From RSA11 sp965652565 (GTDB lineage Bacteria; Actinomycetota; Thermoleophilia; Solirubrobacterales; 70-9), in NCBI GenBank assembly GCA_965652565.1, contig CBFGWL010000104.1, positions 1 through 6,675 on the forward strand: DNA of 6,675 nt. The letters run 5' to 3'. The notes under the pieces were generated by a model. It saw only the letters and a program-made list of their open reading frames with translations, was not told the DNA's origin and ran no database searches. The translations under genes were made by a program, and so were the position numbers. Positions 1 through 6,250 of the stretch are shown here, piece after piece (the first letter of the stretch is position 1; the number at the start of each line of letters is the position of its first letter).

Positions 1-995
1 GCGCCGAGGTCAGCTTCGTCGGCACGCGCGAGCGCTCCGAGGCGGAGCTCGTGCCCGCCGCGGGCTACGAGATCGACTTCGTGGAGGTGCGCGGACTCGA
101 CCGCTCGAACCCGGTGCGGGCCGCCGGGGCGCTGGCGCTCGCCGCCCGCGCGGTGCCGCGGGCGCGGCGCATCCTGCGCGAGCGCGGCGCCGACGCGGTG
201 ATGGGTGGAGGGGGCTACGTAGCGGCCCCGGTTGGGATCGCGGCCGTGCGGCTGCGGCTGCCGTTGGTGCTGACCGAAGCCGACCGCCACCTCGGACTCG
301 CCAACCGCCTGCTAGCCCGGCGAGCCCGGCGCGTGTGCCTCGCCTTCGAGATCCCCGAGCTGCGCGGCGAGCGCTTCCTGGTGACCGGCCGCCCGGTGCC
401 CGCGGAGATCATGACCGCCGACCGGGGGGCGGCGCGGGAGCGCTTCGGGATCGCGCCCGGCGATCGCTGCGTGCTGATCTTCGGGGGCAGCCAGGGCGCG
501 CGCTCACTGAACACGGCCGCGCTGGAGGGCCTGTTGGACCCCGCCGGGCGCAACTTCCACGTCCTGCACATCACCGGTACGCGCGATCACGCGATGGCGC
601 TGGGCGCGTACGAGGACGCGGGCCGCCCGGCCCGCTACACGCTGCTCGACTACGAGCGCAGCCTCGCCGACTCGCTGGCGGCCTGCGATCTGGTCCTCGC
701 GCGCTCGGGCGCTTCGGTGTTCGAGCTCGCCGCGGCCGGCAAGCCCGCGATCCTCGTCCCGTATCCATACGCGACGGGCCGCCACCAGCACGCCAACGCG
801 GAGTGGATGGCCGCTGCGGGAGCGGCGATCACGATCGAGGACGCGGATCTGACCGGCGAGCTCGTGCGCGCGCGGGTCGGCGAGCTGCTCGGCGATCCGC
901 AGCGCCTCGCCGCGATGGGCGCCGCCGCCCGCACGCTCGCGCGGCCCGATGCCGCCGAGCGCGTCGCCGCCGAGCTCCTCGCTGCGCTTGACTAG
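1..995 (+). CDS. murG: MurG, UDP-GlcNAc:lipid I N-acetylglucosaminyltransferase (5'-truncated by window edge)
   Basis: MurG adds GlcNAc from UDP-GlcNAc to lipid I on the inner face of the membrane, giving lipid II. The open frame runs from base 3 to the TAG at 993-995 and already reads as MurG before the first possible GTG at 51 (a V-G-T-R-E-R stretch, then L-V-P-A-A-G-Y-E-I-D-F). So the gene starts upstream, and roughly 30-40 N-terminal residues, including the glycine-rich loop, are missing. Visible family marks are the GGGGYVAAPVG block (about 204-236), the C-terminal-domain loop F-G-G-S-Q-G-A (about 480-500), and the UDP-GlcNAc site S-G-A-S-V-F-E-L-A-A-A-G-K-P followed by H-Q-H-A-N (about 706-798). 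The usual H-E-Q-N motif reads T-E-A-D here (273-284). The gene lies 7 bases before murC, consistent with one operon. Identity is secure from motifs and context. Confidence 0.96.
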   Translation, partial: AEVSFVGTRERSEAELVPAAGYEIDFVEVRGLDRSNPVRAAGALALAARAVPRARRILRERGADAVMGGGGYVAAPVGIAAVRLRLPLVLTEADRHLGLANRLLARRARRVCLAFEIPELRGERFLVTGRPVPAEIMTADRGAARERFGIAPGDRCVLIFGGSQGARSLNTAALEGLLDPAGRNFHVLHITGTRDHAMALGAYEDAGRPARYTLLDYERSLADSLAACDLVLARSGASVFELAAAGKPAILVPYPYATGRHQHANAEWMAAAGAAITIEDADLTGELVRARVGELLGDPQRLAAMGAAARTLARPDAAERVAAELLAALD

Positions 996-1002
996 TGCCC
1001 CC

Positions 1003-2304
1003 GTGAGCGACTGGCCCTCCCGAAAGCTCCACTTCATCGCGATCGGCGGCGCCGGCATGAGCGGCCTCGCCCTCGTCTGCCACGAGCTCGGGGCGCGCGT
1101 CACCGGCAGCGACCGGGCCGCGAGCTCCTACCTGGAGCGCCTGCGTGCCGCCGGCCTGGAGCCGCGCGTCGGCCACGACGCCGATGCGGTGCCCGCGGAC
1201 GCGGACGTGGTGATCTCGACGGCCATCCCGGAGGACAACCCCGAGCTCGCGATCGCCCGCGAGCGCGGCCAGCGGGTCCTGCACCGCGGCGAGCTGCTCG
1301 CCGAGCTCTGCGCGGGCGGGCGGCTGATCGCGGTCGCGGGCACCCACGGCAAGACGACCACGACCGGGATGATCGTTCACGCCCTGCGCGCTCTCGGCGA
1401 GGAGCCCACGTTCTTCATCGGCGGCGAGCTGCCGGGCGCGGGGCGCGACGGCGGCCCGGCGAACGCCGGGCACGGCACGGGGGAGTGGGTCGTCGCCGAA
1501 GCCGACGAGTCCGACGCCAGCTTCCTCGAGCTGCGGCCGGAGATCGCGGTCGTGACCAACCTCGAGCTCGACCACCACGCGCGCTGGTCCTCCCGGGCTG
1601 AGCTCTTCGAGGCGTTCGAGCGCTTCGTCGCGCCCGCCCGCGCCCTGGTCGCTGCGGACGGGCTGGCGGGGCTCGCGCCGCAGGGCGCCGCGGTGGTGCG
1701 CTTCGACGAGGCTGCGCCCGGGCCGGGGGAGCTGGCCCTGCGCGTCCCCGGCCGCCACAACAAGCTGAACGCCCGCGCCGCGCTCGGCGCGCTCGAGCTC
1801 GCCGGGTTCGACGTGGAGGCGGCCGCGCGGGCGCTGGAGAGCTTTCCAGGGATGCTGCGCCGTCAGGAGCTGCGCGGCGAGCGCTCCGGGGCGCTCATCT
1901 ACGACGACTACGCGCACCACCCCACGGAGGTGCGCGCCACGCTTGCCGCGCTGCGCGAGCTCGAGCCGAAGCGCCTCATCGCGATCTTCCAGCCGCACCT
2001 CTACTCGCGGACCAAGGCCTTCGCGCAGGAATTCGGCGCCGCGCTCGCCGAGGCCGACGCGATCGGCGTGCTCGACGTCTATCCCGCCCGCGAGGAACCG
2101 GTGGGGGAGCTCGCTGGCGTGAGCGGGCTCGACGTCGCCCGCGCCGCGGCGGACCGCGCCGGCGGCAAGCCCGTGTGGTGGCTGCGCGATCGCGAACGCG
2201 CGGCCCTCTTTCTGGCCCCGCGGCTGGGCCCGGGTGATCTGCTCGTCACGATCGGCGCCGGGGACATCCACATGCTCGCAGGCGAGCTCGCCGAGACGCG
2301 CTGA
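1003..2304 (+). CDS. murC: MurC, UDP-N-acetylmuramate--L-alanine ligase
   Basis: MurC is the cytoplasmic ATP-dependent ligase that joins L-alanine to UDP-MurNAc, the first step of the peptidoglycan stem peptide. From the GTG at 1003 the product is 433 residues, slightly short for the family. Motifs in order are the UDP-binding loop G-G-A-G-M-S-G (15-21), the ATP P-loop G-T-H-G-K-T-T-T (113-120), E-A-D-E-S-D (166-171), T-N-L-E-L-D-H-H (185-192), R-H-N-K-L-N-A (251-257), the C-terminal Y-D-D-Y-A-H-H-P-T-E (300-309), and a closing G-A-G-D (418-421). An ATG at 949 is also in frame, but it would add a low-complexity stretch overlapping murG by 47 bases, so GTG 1003 is preferred; TTG 988 is a weaker choice. 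No Shine-Dalgarno is seen before 1003, so reinitiation after murG is likely. No murB follows; ftsQ is next. Confidence 0.97.
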   Translation: MSDWPSRKLHFIAIGGAGMSGLALVCHELGARVTGSDRAASSYLERLRAAGLEPRVGHDADAVPADADVVISTAIPEDNPELAIARERGQRVLHRGELLAELCAGGRLIAVAGTHGKTTTTGMIVHALRALGEEPTFFIGGELPGAGRDGGPANAGHGTGEWVVAEADESDASFLELRPEIAVVTNLELDHHARWSSRAELFEAFERFVAPARALVAADGLAGLAPQGAAVVRFDEAAPGPGELALRVPGRHNKLNARAALGALELAGFDVEAAARALESFPGMLRRQELRGERSGALIYDDYAHHPTEVRATLAALRELEPKRLIAIFQPHLYSRTKAFAQEFGAALAEADAIGVLDVYPAREEPVGELAGVSGLDVARAAADRAGGKPVWWLRDRERAALFLAPRLGPGDLLVTIGAGDIHMLAGELAETR

Positions 2305-2310
2305 CGGGCC

Positions 2311-2340
2311 CGCGGGGCAGGATCGGCGCCCTCGCCCGCG
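2311..2340 (+). repeat. GC-rich inverted repeat in the murC-ftsQ gap
   Basis: The 49-base gap holds CGCGGG at 2311-2316 and its exact complement CCCGCG at 2335-2340, separated by 18 bases. In RNA this would be a 6-bp all-GC stem 6 bases after the murC stop and 3 bases before the ftsQ Shine-Dalgarno. No T-run follows, so it is not a classical terminator. It could lower ftsQ translation, but such stems arise easily by chance at this G+C. Confidence 0.25.
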
Positions 2341-2343
2341 AAC

Positions 2344-2349
2344 AGGTGG
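2344..2349 (+). promoter_or_regulatory. Shine-Dalgarno of ftsQ
   Basis: AGGTGG lies four bases before the ATG at 2354. It supports that ATG over the long upstream extension of the same open frame into murC. Confidence 0.6.
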
Positions 2350-2353
2350 GCGG

Positions 2354-3364
2354 ATGAGCCCAACCCGAGCTTCCACGGCGGCGGGGAGGCGCCGGGCGGC
2401 AACCCGAAGCGCCTCGCAGAGCAAGCGCTCCCAAGGCACCCGGCGTGCGCAGGGCGGCGCTCGTGCGCCCGCGAAGCCGAAGCGCACCTCCGGCCAGGGC
2501 AGCCGCCGCCCGCCGGCGCCGCGCACCCGCGGTCGCGCCCGGCGCGCCGCGCCGACGCCCCGGCGCCGCACCCGCGCGGCGACCGCCCGTCCGCGCGGCT
2601 GGCGCGGCTGGCTGCGCGCCGCTGTCCGCCCGCGCGGCCTCCTCGTGGTCGCGGCGCTGATCGCAGTCCTCGCCGCCGGGTACATGCTGTGGCTGCGCGA
2701 TCTGCCGATCTTCGCCGTCAAGGACGTCACCGTCGAGGGGGCGAGCGGGCCGGAGGCGGCGGCGATCGCCGAGGCCCTCGACGAGGCCGCGCGCGAGATG
2801 ACGACCCTGCATGTGGACGAGGACGCTTTGCGCGCAGCGGCTGAGCGCTTCCCGACCTTCGTAGGCCTGCGTACCGACGCGAGCTTCCCGACGGGGCTGC
2901 GCATCACCGTCAAGGAGCGCCCGCCGGTCCTGCTCGTGCGTGGCAAGGACGGCGTCGCGCCCGTCGCGGGCGACGGCACCGTCTTGGCGGGCGTGAAGAC
3001 GGACGCGAAGCTCCCCGCGATCAGCCTCGAGGAGCGACTGCCCGCGGGCGGCGACAAGCTGCGCGACGAAGGGCTCGCACTGGCGCTCGTCCTGGGCGCG
3101 GCGCCCGAGCCGCTCGCCGAGCTGGTCCGCGACGTGAGCTACGGCGAGGAGTACGGGGTCGAGATCGAGCTCAAGGGTGGTATCCCGCTGCGCTTCGGCG
3201 GCCCGGAGCGGGCCGGCGACAAGTGGGCCGCCGCCGCGGCCGTGCTCGCCGAGCCCGAGGTTACGTCGCTCACGTATCTCGACCTGCGCGTTCCCGAGCG
3301 CCCGGCGATCGGCGGCGCCAGCGCAGGGGATTCCGCGGCCACGGAGGAGGCCCCATCGCAGTAG
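2354..3364 (+). CDS. ftsQ: FtsQ/DivIB-type cell division protein
   Basis: FtsQ is a single-pass (type II) membrane protein of the divisome; in known systems it binds FtsB/FtsL and links the ring to septal wall synthesis. The product is 336 residues. Residues 1-95 form a cytoplasmic tail rich in Arg, Ala, Pro and Ser, with about 30 Arg/Lys and no Asp or Glu. Residues about 96-114 are the membrane helix (Leu/Val/Ala-rich, ending in M-L-W-L). Residues about 119-195 fit the POTRA domain, starting F-A-V-K-D-V-T-V-E-G and ending V-K-E-R-P-P. A beta domain follows, closing with the typical Y-L-D-L-R-V-P-E-R-P (308-317) and a short Ser/Ala/Glu tail. The order murC-ftsQ-ftsZ supports the call. The ATG at 2354 is chosen for its Shine-Dalgarno and because the frame upstream lies within murC. 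Confidence 0.93.
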   Translation: MSPTRASTAAGRRRAATRSASQSKRSQGTRRAQGGARAPAKPKRTSGQGSRRPPAPRTRGRARRAAPTPRRRTRAATARPRGWRGWLRAAVRPRGLLVVAALIAVLAAGYMLWLRDLPIFAVKDVTVEGASGPEAAAIAEALDEAAREMTTLHVDEDALRAAAERFPTFVGLRTDASFPTGLRITVKERPPVLLVRGKDGVAPVAGDGTVLAGVKTDAKLPAISLEERLPAGGDKLRDEGLALALVLGAAPEPLAELVRDVSYGEEYGVEIELKGGIPLRFGGPERAGDKWAAAAAVLAEPEVTSLTYLDLRVPERPAIGGASAGDSAATEEAPSQ

Positions 3365-3388
3365 CTATGCGGAAACCCGCCGCGTACG

Positions 3389-3435
3389 GAGACTCTCGAC
3401 CGGTGCTTGAGGGTTGCCGTCGCGGCTCGAGTCTC
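3389..3435 (+). repeat. 7-base inverted repeat with long loop upstream of ftsZ
   Basis: GAGACTC at 3389-3395 is exactly complementary to GAGTCTC at 3429-3435, with a 33-base loop. It begins 25 bases after the ftsQ stop. No T-run follows, so an intrinsic terminator is not supported. It may be an RNA fold or chance. Confidence 0.3.
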
Positions 3436-3453
3436 AACCACTGATTGAGGGTT
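3407..3453 (+). repeat. Direct repeat TTGAGGGTT (two copies, 38-base period) with inverted half-site
   Basis: TTGAGGGTT occurs at 3407-3415 and again at 3445-3453. Between them CTCAA at 3433-3437 is the complement of the TTGAG half, so 3433-3449 also forms a 5-base inverted repeat with a 7-base centre. The copies end 41 bases before the -35 box of the candidate ftsZ promoter. They could be binding sites for an upstream regulator; no known regulator is recognised. Confidence 0.35.
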
Positions 3454-3461
3454 TGCGCCAT

Positions 3462-3475
3462 GCATGATTCCATGC
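3462..3475 (+). repeat. Short perfect inverted repeat upstream of the ftsZ promoter
   Basis: GCATG (3462-3466) and CATGC (3471-3475) flank a 4-base centre. CCATGC also recurs directly at 3458 and 3470, a 12-base step. The site ends 18 bases before the -35 box, a usual place for an activator or repressor, but no family can be named. Confidence 0.3.
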
Positions 3476-3493
3476 CAGATCGGGAACCCTGCG

Positions 3494-3522
3494 TTGACAC
3501 CCCTAGGGTGATGCCGTACCGT
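3494..3522 (+). promoter_or_regulatory. Candidate sigma70-type promoter of ftsZ
   Basis: A perfect -35 box TTGACA at 3494-3499 is followed, after a 17-base spacer, by TACCGT at 3517-3522, which keeps the key T, A and final T of the -10 consensus. The expected start of transcription is near 3529, giving a leader of about 89 bases. The spacer holds CACCC-CTA-GGGTG (3498-3510), a 5-base inverted repeat where a repressor could sit. A second -10-like TAGTAT at 3561-3566 has no good -35. Confidence 0.6.
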
Positions 3523-3611
3523 CGGCTTCAAGTCGAGGCATTTGCACCTGCAAAACCTTCTAGTATGGGTTAAGCCTCGGACGGATTCTCCCCCGAGCAA
3601 GCAAGCTTTTT

Positions 3612-3616
3612 AAGGA
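3612..3616 (+). promoter_or_regulatory. Shine-Dalgarno of ftsZ, unusually close to the start codon
   Basis: AAGGA ends one base before the ATG at 3618, against a usual gap of about 5-9 bases. The start is still firm: the frame has a TAG stop at 3561-3563 with no start codon between, and no ATG, GTG or TTG follows before the conserved FtsZ sequence begins. Confidence 0.5.
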
Positions 3617-3617
3617 C

Positions 3618-4703
3618 ATGGTCGAGAGCTCTTACCTCGCAGTAATCAAGGTCGTCGGTGCCGGCGGCGGCGGCACCAACGCCGTGTCGCGCATGGTCGA
3701 CGCCGGACTCAAGGGCGTCGAGTTCATCGCGATCAACACCGACGTCCAGGCGCTGCAGTCGTGCGACGCCGACATCAAGCTCTCGATCGGGCACAACCTG
3801 ACCAAGGGCCTCGGCGCGGGCGCCAACCCAGAGGTGGGCGCGGGCGCGGCCGCTGAGTCGCGGGACGACATCAAGGAGGCGCTCAAGGGCGCCGACATGG
3901 TCTTCGTCACCGCCGGCGAGGGCGGCGGCACGGGCACCGGCTCGGCGCCGGTGATCGCCGAGATCGCCAAGGAGGAGATCGGCGCGCTCACCGTGGGCGT
4001 CGTCACCAAGCCGTTCGAGTTCGAGGGTGCCCGCCGCATGCAGCAGGCGCTCGAGGGCATCGACAAGCTCCGCGCGAACGTCGACACACTGATCGTCGTC
4101 CCGAACGAGAAACTCCTGCAGGTCGTCGAGCGCCGCACCACGGTGCAGGACGCCTTCCGGATGGCCGACGACATCCTGCGCCAGGGCGTGCAGGGCATCA
4201 CCGACCTGATCACGACGCCGGGGCAGATCAACCTGGACTTCGCCGACGTGCGTACGGTGATGTCCGAGGCCGGCTCCGCGATGATGGGCGTCGGGGTGGC
4301 CGCGGGCGAGAACCGCGCGGTGGAGGCCGCCAAGATGGCGATCTCCTCGCCGCTCATGGAGCAGCCCATCGACGGCGCGACGGGCATGCTGCTCAACATC
4401 ACCGGCTCGGAGGACCTCAACCTGCACGAGGTCAACGACGCCGCCACGGTGGCCGTGGAGCACGCCGACAAGAGCGCGAACGTGATCTTCGGCACCGTCA
4501 TCGACCCGAGCATGGGCGACGAGGTGCGCGTCACCGTGATCGCCACGGGCTTCGAGGGCTTCGAGACGCTGGCGCGCAAGCCGATCCAGGTGCGCGATCG
4601 CGCCCGGCGCCGCTCCGTATCGCCGCTCGGCGACCGCGAGCGGCGCGAGCTCTCGGTGACCGAGGGCGACATCGACGTCCCTGACTTCCTGAAGGGCCGC
4701 TGA
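3618..4703 (+). CDS. ftsZ: FtsZ, tubulin-like cell division GTPase
   Basis: FtsZ polymerises with GTP into the ring that marks the division site and recruits the divisome. The 361-residue product is slightly short for the family. It shows the N-terminal nucleotide loop G-A-G-G-G-G-T-N-A-V (14-23), the tubulin signature G-G-G-T-G-T-G-S-A-P-V (102-112), and the synergy (T7) loop N-L-D-F-A-D-V (205-211) that completes the neighbour's GTPase site. A C-terminal subdomain follows (about 220-315). The linker is short and Arg-rich (about 319-348), and the end is the conserved tail peptide D-I-D-V-P-D-F-L-K (351-359), the usual docking site for membrane anchors such as SepF. No ftsA is next to it, as is normal in actinomycetotes. 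The genes often found downstream in that phylum (a yggS homologue, sepF) are not here; gcvT follows after 31 bases. Confidence 0.99.
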   Translation: MVESSYLAVIKVVGAGGGGTNAVSRMVDAGLKGVEFIAINTDVQALQSCDADIKLSIGHNLTKGLGAGANPEVGAGAAAESRDDIKEALKGADMVFVTAGEGGGTGTGSAPVIAEIAKEEIGALTVGVVTKPFEFEGARRMQQALEGIDKLRANVDTLIVVPNEKLLQVVERRTTVQDAFRMADDILRQGVQGITDLITTPGQINLDFADVRTVMSEAGSAMMGVGVAAGENRAVEAAKMAISSPLMEQPIDGATGMLLNITGSEDLNLHEVNDAATVAVEHADKSANVIFGTVIDPSMGDEVRVTVIATGFEGFETLARKPIQVRDRARRRSVSPLGDRERRELSVTEGDIDVPDFLKGR

Positions 4704-4720
4704 GCCGCCCACAGCGCGAG

Positions 4721-4726
4721 TAGGCT
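4721..4726 (+). promoter_or_regulatory. -10-like box suggesting leaderless gcvT transcription
   Basis: TAGGCT fits the TANNNT pattern and ends 8 bases before the gcvT ATG at 4735, so transcription would start at or within about two bases of that ATG. No Shine-Dalgarno is seen in the 31-base gap and no clear -35 box. The same arrangement precedes gcvPA. Confidence 0.5.
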
Positions 4727-4734
4727 GCGGGCGC

Positions 4735-5817
4735 ATGAGCGATCTGCGCCGCACGCCACTGCATGCCGAACACGCCGCGGCCGGCGCCAGGCTGGTCCCG
4801 TTCGCGGGCTGGGAGATGCCCGTTCAGTACGAGGGCGTCGTCGCCGAGCACCTTGCGGTCCGCAACGCGTGCGGCGTCTTCGACGTCTCCCACATGGGTC
4901 AGATCGAGACCGAGGGCCCGGAGGCGCTCGACTTCCTCCAGCGCGTGCTGTCCAACGACGTCGCCAAGATCGCGCCCGGCGGCGCCCAGTACTCCGTGCT
5001 CTGCCGCGACGACGGCGGGATCCTCGACGACCTCTTCACCTACCGCCTCGGCGACGAGCGCTATCTGACCGTCACGAACGCCGCCAACCACGAGCGCGAC
5101 CTCGCCTGGTTCCGCGAGCACGCGGCGGGCTTCGACTGCGAGGTGCGCGACGCGCTCGCGGACTGGGCGATGCTCGCCGTGCAGGGGCCGGACGCGCGCG
5201 GCATCGTCGCGGGGCTGGCCGCCGGCGAGCTGCCCAAGCGGTTCCGGGCGAGCGAGCTCGCGGTCGCGGGCGCCGGCTGCCTGGTGTGCGGGACCGGTTA
5301 CACGGGCGAGGACGGCGTCGAGATCATGTGCGCGCCCGCGGACGCGGCCGCCCTGTGGCGGGCGCTGCTCGAGGCCGGCGCGCAGCCGGCCGGCCTCGGC
5401 GCGCGCGACACGCTGCGCCTCGAGGCGTGCTTTCACCTCTACGGCAACGACATGGACGAGAGCCGCAACCCGATCGAGGCCGGGCTCGGCTGGTGCTGCA
5501 AGGAGGAGACCGGTTTCATCGGCGCCGACGCGGTGGCCGCGGCGCGCGCTGCCGGCACCCCGCAGACCCTGGTTCCGTTCGCGCTCACCGAGCGCGGCAT
5601 CCCGCGCCAGGGCAACGCCGTCCTCGGCCCGGACGATGAGCCGGTTGGCGTCGTCACCTCGGGGACGCACTCGCCCTGCCTGGAGCGCGGCGTCGGCATG
5701 GCCTACGTGGAGCGCGCCTACGCCGAGCCGGGCACCGAGCTCGCGATCGACGTACGCGGCAAGCGTCGCGCTGCGCGCGTAGAGTCCAGGCCGCTCTACG
5801 CCAAGGACGAAAGCTGA
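4735..5817 (+). CDS. gcvT: GcvT, aminomethyltransferase (glycine cleavage T protein)
   Basis: GcvT takes the aminomethyl group from lipoylated GcvH and transfers it to tetrahydrofolate, releasing NH3 and methylene-THF in the cytoplasm. The product is 360 residues, the usual size. Family marks are R-T-P-L-H (6-10), the F-A-G-W-E-M-P-V-Q-Y block (23-32), D-V-S-H-M-G (50-55), G-G-I-L-D-D-L (94-100) with the conserved acidic residues of the folate site, G-Y-T-G-E-D-G-V-E (188-196), G-L-G-A-R-D-T-L-R-L-E (220-230) followed by L-Y-G-N-D (235-239), and a C-terminal barrel domain from about 275. The H-L-Y-G-N-D context and neighbouring gcvH separate it from YgfZ-like or sarcosine/dimethylglycine dehydrogenase relatives. 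The ATG at 4735 is the only sensible start. It is probably co-transcribed with gcvH (21-base gap). There is no room for a glycine riboswitch upstream. Confidence 0.96.
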   Translation: MSDLRRTPLHAEHAAAGARLVPFAGWEMPVQYEGVVAEHLAVRNACGVFDVSHMGQIETEGPEALDFLQRVLSNDVAKIAPGGAQYSVLCRDDGGILDDLFTYRLGDERYLTVTNAANHERDLAWFREHAAGFDCEVRDALADWAMLAVQGPDARGIVAGLAAGELPKRFRASELAVAGAGCLVCGTGYTGEDGVEIMCAPADAAALWRALLEAGAQPAGLGARDTLRLEACFHLYGNDMDESRNPIEAGLGWCCKEETGFIGADAVAAARAAGTPQTLVPFALTERGIPRQGNAVLGPDDEPVGVVTSGTHSPCLERGVGMAYVERAYAEPGTELAIDVRGKRRAARVESRPLYAKDES

Positions 5818-5822
5818 CGACC

Positions 5823-5835
5823 GGAGGAAGAGGAG
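5823..5835 (+). promoter_or_regulatory. Shine-Dalgarno region of gcvH
   Basis: A purine-rich run holds GGAGG at 5823-5827 and AGGAG at 5831-5835, 11 and 3 bases before the GTG at 5839. It is the strongest ribosome site in the window and fixes this GTG as the start. It contrasts with gcvT and gcvPA, which have none. Confidence 0.7.
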
Positions 5836-5838
5836 AGC

Positions 5839-6234
5839 GTGGCCGCCGAAGAGAGTTATCCCGAGGACCTGAAGTACCACCGCGAGCACGACTGGGCGCG
5901 CATCGACGGAGACGTCGCCACTTTCGGGATCACCTGGTACGCGCAGAACCAGCTCGGCGAGGTGGTCTTCTTCGAGCCGCCCGAGGTGGGCGCGACCGTG
6001 ACCAAGGACGAGACGTACGCGGAGGTCGAGTCGGTGAAGGCGGTATCCGACGTCTACGCGCCGCTCTCCGGCGAGGTCATCGAGGTCAACGAGGCGGCGG
6101 GGGAGAGCCCGGAGAAGATCAACGAGGACCCCTACGGCGAGGGCTGGCTCGTCAAGGTCAGGCTGAGCGATCCGGCCGAGGTCGACGAGCTGCTCGACGC
6201 CGCCGCCTATCGTCAGCTGCTCGCCGAGAGCTAG
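5839..6234 (+). CDS. gcvH: GcvH, glycine cleavage H protein (lipoyl carrier)
   Basis: GcvH carries the aminomethyl group on a lipoyl-lysine arm between GcvP, GcvT and the dihydrolipoamide dehydrogenase (L protein, not in this window). At 131 residues it has the normal family length. The fold marks are H-D-W (17-19), G-I-T-W-Y-A-Q (30-36), L-G-E-V-V-F-F-E (39-46), and the lipoylation motif V-E-S-V-K-A-V-S (63-70), where Lys67 is the expected lipoyl site. P-L-S-G-E-V-I-E-V-N (75-84) and the C-terminal W-L-V-K-V (103-107) follow. The position after GIT is Trp, where many relatives have Asp or Glu; this probably reflects lineage. The GTG start at 5839 has a strong Shine-Dalgarno. It sits 21 bases after gcvT and 76 bases before gcvPA. 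Confidence 0.97.
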   Translation: MAAEESYPEDLKYHREHDWARIDGDVATFGITWYAQNQLGEVVFFEPPEVGATVTKDETYAEVESVKAVSDVYAPLSGEVIEVNEAAGESPEKINEDPYGEGWLVKVRLSDPAEVDELLDAAAYRQLLAES

Positions 6235-6250
6235 CGGGCTTGCGGGCGCG

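Larger units (their letters stand above)
3365..3617 (+). other. ftsQ-ftsZ intergenic leader
   Basis: This 253-base stretch holds no convincing gene. Its last 70 bases are near 50% G+C by count (3541-3610), well below the flanking genes. It contains a promoter candidate (3494-3522), a long-loop inverted repeat (3389-3435), a 9-base direct repeat (3407 and 3445), a short perfect inverted repeat (3462-3475), a weak 5-bp stem CTCGG/CCGAG (3576-3580 with 3593-3597), and a T5 run (3607-3611) just before the ftsZ ribosome site. Together this suggests ftsZ is driven and controlled separately from murG-murC-ftsQ, although read-through is also possible. Confidence 0.7.

Noticed and set aside
863..874. 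Alternating CGTGCGCGCGCG run, possible Z-DNA segment
   Set aside because: It falls inside murG and is explained by ordinary Val-Arg-Ala-Arg codons in GC-rich DNA.
949..1002. ATG at 949 as the murC start
   Set aside because: It adds 18 low-complexity residues encoded within the murG 3' end; the GTG at 1003 gives the usual short N-terminus before the G-G-A-G-M-S-G loop.
829..3057. Very long open frame on the minus strand (about 740 codons) opposite murC and ftsQ
   Set aside because: It is antisense to two clearly conserved genes, has a composition-driven sequence with no recognisable domain, and long antisense frames are expected at this G+C.
3576..3611. Intrinsic terminator or attenuator before ftsZ (CTCGG/CCGAG stem, then T5)
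   Set aside because: The stem is only 5 bp with a 12-base loop, and the T-run starts 9 bases after it, too far for a working intrinsic terminator.
4704..4734. Glycine riboswitch upstream of gcvT
   Set aside because: Only 31 bases separate ftsZ and gcvT, too short for the aptamer, and the predicted transcript is leaderless.
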